Of a DNA stretch of 64,000 nucleotides, positions 54,624 through 61,849 are shown piece after piece; the first letter of the stretch is position 1; the number at the start of each line of letters is the position of its first letter. The stretch is from Planctomycetaceae bacterium (GTDB lineage: Bacteria; Planctomycetota; Planctomycetia; Pirellulales; Pirellulaceae). A program made the translations under genes and the position numbers. The stretch is from the NCBI GenBank assembly GCA_002709045.1, contig PAPJ01000035.1, positions 41,236-105,235 on the forward strand, given 5' to 3'. A model generated the notes under the pieces. It had not been told where the DNA came from and ran no database searches. It saw only the letters and a program-made list of their open reading frames with translations.

Positions 54624-55777
54624 GCGGTCATCGCCTTCCAGGAAGCAATAAGATCGTCAGCTCCCCGCTCTATCTCTTCAAACGTTGTCATACGACCGAC
54701 ACTTAGCCGCACTGTACCCTGAGCGGTTTTGGGGTCCAGCCCAATACCCTTGAGTGTTGCTGAAATCTTTGTCTCACCACTATGGCAGGCTGCCCCGGTT
54801 GAAGCACAAACAGAAGGAGTCGCTGTCAACAGATCAGTTCCCACAACGTTTGGAAAATTAGCACTTAAAGTGTTTGGCAAACGATAGCAGGCATCAAGTT
54901 GCCGGTCTGTATACATTCCGTTGACCGTTAGCCCCGGGATGGCTGCTGACAGCTTTGCATACAGCAAATCCCTCATTTCTCTTAACTGATGAAGATGAAC
55001 ATCACCTTCGGTTGTGAGCAGTCGACAAGCTTCACCAAGCCCTACCCAATAGGCCGTGTTCTCCGTACCAGCCCGAACACCAGATTCGTGCGATGCTCCA
55101 TGAATCAATGATTCCAAACAAGCTCCCGCACGAATAAATAAAGCTCCGACTCCTTTGGGTGCATAAATTTTGTGACCCGCTAATGTCAGGAAATCAATCC
55201 CTAGTTCTTTCACGTCCACCTTTATTTTACCGAGACTCTGGGCAGCGTCAGTATGAATCAGTACTCCGCTTTCCCGGCACAACTGCGCTATTTCACCAAT
55301 CCGCTGGATAGCTCCAATCTCGTTATTGGCATGCATAATACTTACGAGTCGGGTATCTGGGCGAAGAGCCGCTTTTACTTCCTCCGGGTCTACAATGCCA
55401 AACGAATTACAACCAACTCTTGTGACTTCGACTCCCAGAGACTCGAGGTAGGCTGCCGGTTCAAGAATCGCAGGATGCTCAAAACAAGAGATCACCATAT
55501 GACCTCTCAGGAATTGATTACGGTCCAGAAAAATTCCTTTGAGCACATGGTTGTTACTTTCACTTCCTCCCGACGTGAATGTAACTTCGTTCGTCTCTGC
55601 TCCCAACAATCCAGCGACATACTGGCGAGCCTGTTTAATCACATTATCTAGTTCTATTCCCTTCACATGATTGCTCGACGGATTACCAAACAGTTCATGA
55701 AAATATGGCTGCATGACCTCTGCAACTTCAGGAGCAATCGGAGTCGTCGCATTATTATCAAAATAAGCTAGTGCCAT
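54620..55777 (-). CDS. NifS/IscS-type cysteine desulfurase
   Basis: A PLP-dependent cysteine desulfurase of 385 residues. Motifs: LAYFDNNATTPIAPEV, VTFTSGGSESNN, the PLP lysine in LAGHKIYAPKG, and the active-site cysteine in CASTGAACHSG, the class I type (persulfide loop long). It provides sulfur for Fe-S clusters or tRNA thiolation. The ATG at 55777 gives the usual N-terminus; an open frame upstream to 55864 adds an unconserved 29 residues. Convergent with the KaiC-like gene, overlapping it by 4 bases. Confidence 0.92.
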   Translation of the reverse strand: MALAYFDNNATTPIAPEVAEVMQPYFHELFGNPSSNHVKGIELDNVIKQARQYVAGLLGAETNEVTFTSGGSESNNHVLKGIFLDRNQFLRGHMVISCFEHPAILEPAAYLESLGVEVTRVGCNSFGIVDPEEVKAALRPDTRLVSIMHANNEIGAIQRIGEIAQLCRESGVLIHTDAAQSLGKIKVDVKELGIDFLTLAGHKIYAPKGVGALFIRAGACLESLIHGASHESGVRAGTENTAYWVGLGEACRLLTTEGDVHLHQLREMRDLLYAKLSAAIPGLTVNGMYTDRQLDACYRLPNTLSANFPNVVGTDLLTATPSVCASTGAACHSGETKISATLKGIGLDPKTAQGTVRLSVGRMTTFEEIERGADDLIASWKAMTA

Positions 55778-55990
55778 GCTTCTGAGTCCGTGTAATAAAC
55801 CAATAACCTGATTATTCAATATGTCAGTGTACTCAACCGATTCCCGTATTACAGTGGTTTGCAAACCGGGCCATCAACCTCCGCCAAATTTCAAAATGGG
55901 TAATTTAGTAATAATTAACTGATTAATCAAAGTAGTTTAACCGGCATAACCAATACAACCCGATACAGAAAGATAGTAACAATAATCATG

Positions 55991-56146
55991 TTCTTTGAGT
56001 TTAGGGAAGCGGAGTGTAAATCTCCCACCGTTCCCGCGACTGTAATAGGTGATGATCCGATTCAAATGCCACTGTAAAACGAATGTATTTATGGGAAGGC
56101 GAATCGGATTAACAATGAAGCCTTTAGTCAGGATACCTGACTCAGA
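55991..56146 (+). promoter_or_regulatory. Cobalamin riboswitch
   Basis: Elements in order: GGGAAGC (56004-56010), the GAGTGTAAATC segment, CCCACCGTTCCCGCGACTGTAA (the conserved ACNGT...CCGC...CTGTAA core), a variable middle, then GAAGCC...GTCAGGATACCTGAC near 56118-56143, corresponding to the B12 box. The order and spacing agree with the class I cobalamin element. It lies 45 bases upstream of the BtuB-like receptor gene, which it should repress when cobalamin is abundant. Confidence 0.88.
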
Positions 56147-56190
56147 GTAATTAATTAGAAAGCAGCCACGGGACATGGCTGTGCAAATAA

Positions 56191-58113
56191 ATGAAATACT
56201 GTATTCTTCTAACATTCTTCTCTCTAATAATACCCACCGCTCTCACCATCGCTCAGGAATCCGGCGAGACACCAGCAGAAGTTCCGGAAACGGTGGTTAT
56301 TGGACGCCCGGAACCATTTCCCCGAAATCCTCTGAGTAACTCTTCGTTGTTAACTCCCGGAGCTCAGGCCACCAGTAGTAAAACAACGGGAGCCAGTTTG
56401 GAAGTCATCACGGCCAAAGAAATACAGAAGCAGGGAGCAACCAATCTACTCGATGCACTTCGCAATCGCACGGGTATTAGCACGAGTCAAAACGGTGGAA
56501 CAGGGTCCATGACTTCACTGTTTCTCCGCGGTAGCAACTCAGCACACACTAAAGTCCTTATCGATGGCATTCCAATGAATGATCCTTCGGGACCGTCGAG
56601 GGCCTTCAACTTTGCAAATCTAACAACCGACAACATTGAACGAATTGAAATCCTGCGAGGTCCTCAAAGTGTCATCTATGGAAGTGATGCGATCGGCGGT
56701 GTAATAAATATTATTACCAAACGAGGACAGGGGGATGGTGAATTAAACTTTTCTTCCTACGGTGGCAGCCTCGGAACTCATTACGAGGGAATGCAGTACA
56801 GTGGTGGAGATGAAAAATCCTACTATGCTATAGCCGGATCCTATTTTGCGACCGATAGTGTTTCTCAAGCCGCCGCTCGATTTGGAAATAACGAAACAGA
56901 TGGTTTTGACATCGGCACTATTTCAGGTCGCTTCGGCTGGAATCTTGAAAACGATATTAACCTGGATTACGTATTCAGAATCACAAACGCCGAAGTCGAA
57001 ATCGACAATTGGGACTTTGGGGCTCCGAACCCGGTAGACAATCTGAATCGTTCGAATATCTCCGACAACTTTGCAAACCGTGTGCAATTGAGCAAGCTGG
57101 CCATGGACGGTCGGCTCGAACATAAAGCGGCCTTTAGCCTCACGAGTTACGAACGTCAGGATACGAACGTCCCTAATACTTTTTGGGCTTCGATATATAA
57201 CGGTGAGACCAGACTATTTGATTATCAAGCAAACTACGTATGGAATGACAACAACTTAATCACCGCTGGAGTCTCCTATCAGGACGAAGAAGCTTCTTCT
57301 GATTTACAATCCCTTGTGAATCAAACATCAACGGGCGTGTTTTTGGAAGATCGTATCACGCTGAAAAACAATTGGCACGCCACAGCTGGTGTACGTTGGG
57401 ATGAATTCAGCAGAGCGGGGGAGGCCAATACGTATCGTTTTAGTACGATCTATCATCTCGAGAACAAACCGGCACATCTTCATGCCGCTTTAGGCACCGG
57501 ATTTCGAGCACCGGCATTAGCGGAAAACCTTTTCGCCTTCGGCAATCCAAACTTAGCACCAGAAACAAGCAAAGGCTGGGAACTGGGGTACACTACCGAA
57601 CTCAACGATGGCAGCATGATGCTGGATGCAACTTACTTCCGCAATGATTTCCAAAACTTAATCGTTTGGAACCCAACGCTGTTTGTGCTTGATAATGTTG
57701 GCCTGGCTCAATCTTCCGGAGTAGAGGTTACATTGGGTTGGCAGTTGAGCGAGCGTACGATGCTTAATGCAAATTACACTTATACCCGAACTCAAAATAT
57801 TGAAACTGGGGAAGAATTATTACGTAGACCTAAACACCGCTCAATGATCAATCTGGACCATGCGTTAGAAAATGAAAAGACCAATCTGGGACTTACACTG
57901 GCTTACACCGGTTCACGTCTCGACAATCCGGGCGGATCGACAACTGAGTTGGCCCATTTTATGTTGCTCAATATTTATATGACTCATAAACTCAATGACC
58001 GCTGGACAGCATATTTCCGAGCAAACAACATTACCGACCAAGACTATGAAGAGTTGTTTGGCTACGGAACTCCGGGAGCCACATTCTATGGTGGTTTAAG
58101 TCTCCAAAGGTAA
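56191..58113 (+). CDS. TonB-dependent outer-membrane receptor, BtuB-like
   Basis: A 640-residue outer-membrane receptor. A signal peptide (ending TIAQ) precedes the TonB box ETVVIG (about residues 33-38). The plug domain carries LLDALRNRTGIS, LIDGIPMNDPSG and IERIEILRGPQSVIYGSDAIGGVINIITKRG. The 22-strand barrel follows and ends ATFYGGLSLQR. A cobalamin riboswitch directly upstream makes a corrinoid the likely ligand. The start is ATG at 56191. An overlapping ATG at 56175 in another frame is not used. Confidence 0.92.
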   Translation: MKYCILLTFFSLIIPTALTIAQESGETPAEVPETVVIGRPEPFPRNPLSNSSLLTPGAQATSSKTTGASLEVITAKEIQKQGATNLLDALRNRTGISTSQNGGTGSMTSLFLRGSNSAHTKVLIDGIPMNDPSGPSRAFNFANLTTDNIERIEILRGPQSVIYGSDAIGGVINIITKRGQGDGELNFSSYGGSLGTHYEGMQYSGGDEKSYYAIAGSYFATDSVSQAAARFGNNETDGFDIGTISGRFGWNLENDINLDYVFRITNAEVEIDNWDFGAPNPVDNLNRSNISDNFANRVQLSKLAMDGRLEHKAAFSLTSYERQDTNVPNTFWASIYNGETRLFDYQANYVWNDNNLITAGVSYQDEEASSDLQSLVNQTSTGVFLEDRITLKNNWHATAGVRWDEFSRAGEANTYRFSTIYHLENKPAHLHAALGTGFRAPALAENLFAFGNPNLAPETSKGWELGYTTELNDGSMMLDATYFRNDFQNLIVWNPTLFVLDNVGLAQSSGVEVTLGWQLSERTMLNANYTYTRTQNIETGEELLRRPKHRSMINLDHALENEKTNLGLTLAYTGSRLDNPGGSTTELAHFMLLNIYMTHKLNDRWTAYFRANNITDQDYEELFGYGTPGATFYGGLSLQR

Positions 58114-58197
58114 TTCGTCGCCGGACGGTGAGTTGATTCGGAATTTCAATTAAAATAAATCCGACTGAATTGCCCTTCGCTGACAGGATCATTGGAT

Positions 58198-58860
58198 ATG
58201 ACAACTTTCAAACAATCATTGCTCTGTATTTCTACCCTCTGTGTCGTGCTAACGTGCCACGTTACCGAATCTCATGCCGCTGAACGTAAAGTCAAGCCAA
58301 CCAGATGGCGTGATCTGTTTGATGGTGAAACTTTGGACGGGTGGGAAAAAACCAACTACGGCGGTGAAGGTGAAGTTGAAATCAAAGATGGCCAATTGCT
58401 GCTAAACTTTGGTTATTCCATGACAGGAGTCACCTATCAAAGTGACGATCTACCTAAAACGAACTATGAGATTCGTGCGACAGTATTGAAGATCGACGGT
58501 AACGACTTCTTTTGCGCAGCGACTTTCCCGGTTGCTGATTCACACTGCAGTTTTATTGCCGGTGGCTGGGGCGGGGCAGTCACCGGACTCTCCAGTATTG
58601 ACGGGCAGGACGCCTCCGAAAATGAAACCACCGGCTATCAAAATTTTCCTTCCGGTAAATGGTACAAAGTAAAAATCCGTGTCGAACCACATTTGATTCA
58701 GTGCTGGATTAACGGCAAACAGGTGGTTTACCAAAATATCCTTGATCGTAAGATTACTACTCGAAACGAAGTGAATCTGAACAAACCTCTGGGGTTTGCA
58801 ACCTGGGAGACCAAAGCCGCTTATAAGTCAATTCAGATACGACAATTGAACGTTAAATAA
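58198..58860 (+). CDS. Secreted DUF1080-type (3-keto-disaccharide hydrolase-like) protein
   Basis: A secreted concanavalin-type fold, about 220 residues, common in planctomycetes. The signal peptide ends near ESHAAE. Family motifs are [55 protein letters not shown] and [11 protein letters not shown]. Members of the wider family bind or cleave sugars; the substrate is unknown. The ATG at 58198 has AGGA about 9 bases upstream; TTG 58192 would add two residues. Confidence 0.85.
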   Translation: MTTFKQSLLCISTLCVVLTCHVTESHAAERKVKPTRWRDLFDGETLDGWEKTNYGGEGEVEIKDGQLLLNFGYSMTGVTYQSDDLPKTNYEIRATVLKIDGNDFFCAATFPVADSHCSFIAGGWGGAVTGLSSIDGQDASENETTGYQNFPSGKWYKVKIRVEPHLIQCWINGKQVVYQNILDRKITTRNEVNLNKPLGFATWETKAAYKSIQIRQLNVK

Positions 58861-58876
58861 GAAGCACGGCCGTTTA

Positions 58877-59380
58877 ATGTTTCATAGCTTTGACGAAGAT
58901 TCGGCAGCCAATGACATGCTTAGGCATGAATTCTTTATGCAGCATGCCTTACAACAAGCTCAAGAGGCTGCCGCTGATGATGAGGTTCCTGTTGGCGCAA
59001 TCATCGTGCATAACCATCAAATCATTGCAGCCGCTCACAATCAACGCGAACAGTTACACGACCCGACAGCTCATGCCGAGATGATTGCCATTACCCAGGC
59101 TGCAGAAGCGTTGGGGGACTGGCGACTGGAGCAATGTACACTCTATGTTACGCTTGAACCCTGCTGTATGTGTGCCGGAGCGATTGTGCAAGCCCGGGTA
59201 CCTTTGGTGGTTTATGGAGCAAGTGATCCTAAAGGTGGTGCCGCCAATTCACTTTACCAATTACTGCATGACGAACGACTAAATCATCAGTGTGATGTGG
59301 TTAGCGGTGTAATGAGTGAACAATGCGGGGGAATCCTTACCGAGTTTTTCAAAAGACAACGACGGTTGGGGAAAAAATAG
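58877..59380 (+). CDS. tadA: tRNA-specific adenosine deaminase
   Basis: Deaminates A34 to inosine in tRNA-Arg. Zinc ligands: His66 in HAEM (with catalytic Glu68), Cys96 and Cys99 in PCCMC, followed by [10 protein letters not shown] and [10 protein letters not shown], the TadA-specific region. 167 residues. The ATG at 58877 is upstream of an internal ATG at 58916; the N-terminal extra 13 residues are acidic and not conserved. It follows the DUF1080 gene by 16 bases. Confidence 0.93.
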   Translation: MFHSFDEDSAANDMLRHEFFMQHALQQAQEAAADDEVPVGAIIVHNHQIIAAAHNQREQLHDPTAHAEMIAITQAAEALGDWRLEQCTLYVTLEPCCMCAGAIVQARVPLVVYGASDPKGGAANSLYQLLHDERLNHQCDVVSGVMSEQCGGILTEFFKRQRRLGKK

Positions 59381-59487
59381 ATCGCATTTACCCCTCTGGA
59401 AATAAATATTTTCCCGAACGGTGTTTCACCAGAGCTTGCTTGAATCAACTGCAGCAATCAGCATAGCATAGCGCGTTGAACTGATCT

Positions 59488-60525
59488 CTACTGCCTCTTA
59501 AGAACACCCACACGACGTTTCTCGATTTTGAATGTGATCGGTACAATCACTCGTTTTGTGGCTGCCTGACCATTGGTCAGCCCGGGCTCAAATTGCCACT
59601 TAGTAACTGCCTCTTGTGCCAGTTGATCAAGTTCTTTAGAACCCGTCGAGAGCACGATCCGGCTGGATTTCACTTTGCCATCGGGCTGGACAGTAACCTC
59701 CATTTTTACCGTACCACTTATACCTTTACTCACGAGTTCCTGTGGAAACACCGGCGGTCGATTTAACGCATTTTGCGGATCGAGGCTGGGGGCAGTATTC
59801 GCACCGTTACGCGACTGTACAATCACATCGCTATCTGAGTTACCTTTGCGAGGTGGTGCGTCAGCGATGATTCCTTCCAAATCTAATTCAACTACCAACC
59901 GATCGCGACGCAGTGATTTTAAATTAAGCTGTTCTTGCTCTTTTGTGCTACTAGAATCGAGTCTCTGAATTATCGACTTTTCGGGCTGACGATTTAGAAT
60001 TACATCGTTGGCGATGATGGCTTCCACCTCAACCGGTGGTGTTTCTGATACCTTGACCTGCAATTGTATTTCTCTTCCAGATAACGAATTTTCGCGATTA
60101 GTGAAGGGGGCGACTTTCGCGACAGGTAACTCATAAGAGTGGTATTCGGCCACGCGTTGACGCAATCCATCACTTACAACTTCCTCGAATTGTTCCGCTT
60201 GCTGACGAATCAGATTGGAATCAATGACTGGAGTTTCCTGTTGTTTCAGCTTTGGATCAAGCTGCTTTAAATTTTCTGGCTCCCGACGATCTATCGCAGA
60301 ATCCTGCTCCGTATATTCCTGCTCCGCTAAGAAAGATTCTTCCGGCGGCCGCGTTGCAGCAAGTAATTGTATCGCGATAGACGATTCACCTTGTTGGATG
60401 CTTCCAAGTACTACCTCCGTTTGGCTATCGCCCAATCCACCAATAGCCATATGCCCAACGACACTACCTGTAAGAAGTAATAAGAAAAGCCAATCAGTAT
60501 TTAGTAATTTTTGCACTAGGAACAA
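59488..60525 (-). CDS. tonB: TonB energy-transducing protein
   Basis: A 345-residue inner-membrane protein spanning the periplasm. An N-terminal helix (about residues 12-30) anchors it. The middle 200 residues are Pro/Gln/Glu-rich. The C-terminal TonB domain includes FPQELVSKGISGTVKMEVTVQPDGKVKSSRI and ends VIVPITFKIEK. The start may be TTG at 60525 or GTG at 60516; no Shine-Dalgarno site stands out. It is divergent from exbB, and serves the two TonB-dependent receptors nearby. Confidence 0.85.
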   Translation of the reverse strand: MFLVQKLLNTDWLFLLLLTGSVVGHMAIGGLGDSQTEVVLGSIQQGESSIAIQLLAATRPPEESFLAEQEYTEQDSAIDRREPENLKQLDPKLKQQETPVIDSNLIRQQAEQFEEVVSDGLRQRVAEYHSYELPVAKVAPFTNRENSLSGREIQLQVKVSETPPVEVEAIIANDVILNRQPEKSIIQRLDSSSTKEQEQLNLKSLRRDRLVVELDLEGIIADAPPRKGNSDSDVIVQSRNGANTAPSLDPQNALNRPPVFPQELVSKGISGTVKMEVTVQPDGKVKSSRIVLSTGSKELDQLAQEAVTKWQFEPGLTNGQAATKRVIVPITFKIEKRRVGVLKRQ

Positions 60526-60781
60526 TCAACAAAAAATAAGGAGGGGTGATCCTCTTGGGCAAAGGAAATTGTATTTATGAGAGAGTGGATCATTCTCTTT
60601 ATCATTTCCTCCATCTATCATATCGTCAAATACTCCGCCTCCAATCGTACATACCGTCGTATTCTTATAACCAAATTCGATTCAATACATGCTTACTAGC
60701 AAGACAAGAGATTTGAGTTAATCTTAATAATTAATCACCTTTATTAATTCTTTAGTTTTAACAATTGGTTCATCACCATTC
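60526..60781. other. tonB-exbB divergent control region
   Basis: A 256-base divergent gap. It contains a palindromic segment AGGAAAT...ATTTCCT (60563-60569 and 60604-60610) and an iron-regulator-like box at 60585-60603. Confidence 0.4.
60585..60603 (-). promoter_or_regulatory. Candidate Fur-type box
   Basis: Read on the minus strand, GATAAAGAGAATGATCCAC matches 13 of the 19 bases of the Fur box consensus. It lies between the divergent tonB and exbB genes, where an iron or metal repressor site would be expected. The match is partial. Confidence 0.35.
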
Positions 60782-61432
60782 ATGTTTTGGGGAAAGACCT
60801 TAGGCGAGTTATTTGAGCAGGGAGGGTTCGTTATGTACCCTCTGTTGGTTTGTTCCATCGTTGCCGTTAGTGTGGTGATCGAGCGAATTATCGTGCTGTT
60901 TCTAAATCGTAGCAATTATGCCGGATTTGTTTCTGATTTGGAGAACAAGCTAACACATTCAGATATTTCGTCATGCAGAGAATGGTTGCAAGCATTGTCT
61001 AACCCGCTGGCCCATGTAGCAAGCTGCAATCTTAAACACGCTGAATTAGGCCAGGGAATACGCGAAGAGATTGTCAACCGGGAAGCTTCTGAACAAATTG
61101 CCCGACTTGAAAAACGAATTAACTGGTTGTCAATTATTGGCACTCTGGCACCAATGATCGGACTCTTAGGTACTGTCATCGGGTTAGTGGAAGCGTTCTA
61201 TCAAATAGAACAGCAAGGTGGCCAGGTACAGCCCGGAGATTTAGCCTCCGGTATTTGGACGGCCCTGCTGACAACCGTATTTGGTCTCATCGTTGCCTTA
61301 CCAACCTTAGCGGTCTATCACTTTCTGGACAACAAGATGGCCGCCACAACCTTAAAGATGACCTGGGTCTCTTCCAGAATTAATGAATGGCTGGCAACGC
61401 AGAACCAATCAGAAAATGAGACGTTAAGATGA
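60782..61432 (+). CDS. exbB: TolQ/ExbB-type proton-channel protein
   Basis: A MotA/TolQ/ExbB-family inner-membrane protein of 216 residues. The first helix is at about 15-35 (GGFVMYPLLVCSIVAVSVVIERII). The family core is WLSIIGTLAPMIGLLGTVIGLVEAF and the last helix is LTTVFGLIVALPTLAVYHF. It works with ExbD to energise TonB. Its last four bases overlap the exbD start (ATGA), so the two are coupled. Confidence 0.92.
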   Translation: MFWGKTLGELFEQGGFVMYPLLVCSIVAVSVVIERIIVLFLNRSNYAGFVSDLENKLTHSDISSCREWLQALSNPLAHVASCNLKHAELGQGIREEIVNREASEQIARLEKRINWLSIIGTLAPMIGLLGTVIGLVEAFYQIEQQGGQVQPGDLASGIWTALLTTVFGLIVALPTLAVYHFLDNKMAATTLKMTWVSSRINEWLATQNQSENETLR

Positions 61433-61827
61433 AGTCCATTCAACGGCAACGGCAACCGGCAATACGAATGGAACTCAGTCCGTTAATTGACTGTATCTTT
61501 CAACTGCTGATCTTTTTCATGTTGTCATCCACTTTTTTGACACCGGCGATTCAGCTTACACTGCCGTCAGCAACGGCTGGCACCAGCCAGAACGAATTGG
61601 AAATTATCATCACGTTAAGTAAAGAAGGGGATGTCTACTTAAACAACACGAAGACATCGCTTATTTCGTTGAAGTCAGAACTTCAAAGGATGCTGGCCGA
61701 GTCAAACCACAAATCGGTCACGATTCGAGGTGATCAGAACATGCCTTACTCAGCCTTTTTAGACGCTCTGGATATTGCCAAGCGGAGTGGTGCCATTCAT
61801 GTCAACGTTGCCCATCAGACACGCTGA
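61429..61827 (+). CDS. exbD: ExbD/TolR-type protein
   Basis: A 132-residue partner of ExbB. A single N-terminal helix carries the key Asp in LSPLIDCIFQLLIFFMLSST, followed by a periplasmic domain ending RSGAIHVNVAHQ. The start ATG at 61429 overlaps the exbB stop. Convergent with the TonB-dependent receptor gene that ends at 61850. Confidence 0.92.
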   Translation: MKSIQRQRQPAIRMELSPLIDCIFQLLIFFMLSSTFLTPAIQLTLPSATAGTSQNELEIIITLSKEGDVYLNNTKTSLISLKSELQRMLAESNHKSVTIRGDQNMPYSAFLDALDIAKRSGAIHVNVAHQTR

Positions 61828-61849
61828 TCAAGTAGCCAAATGCTTCATT

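Noticed and set aside
55937..56215. Minus-strand open frame over the cobalamin riboswitch
   Set aside because: The riboswitch motifs on the plus strand explain the sequence; the frame has no family or ribosome site.
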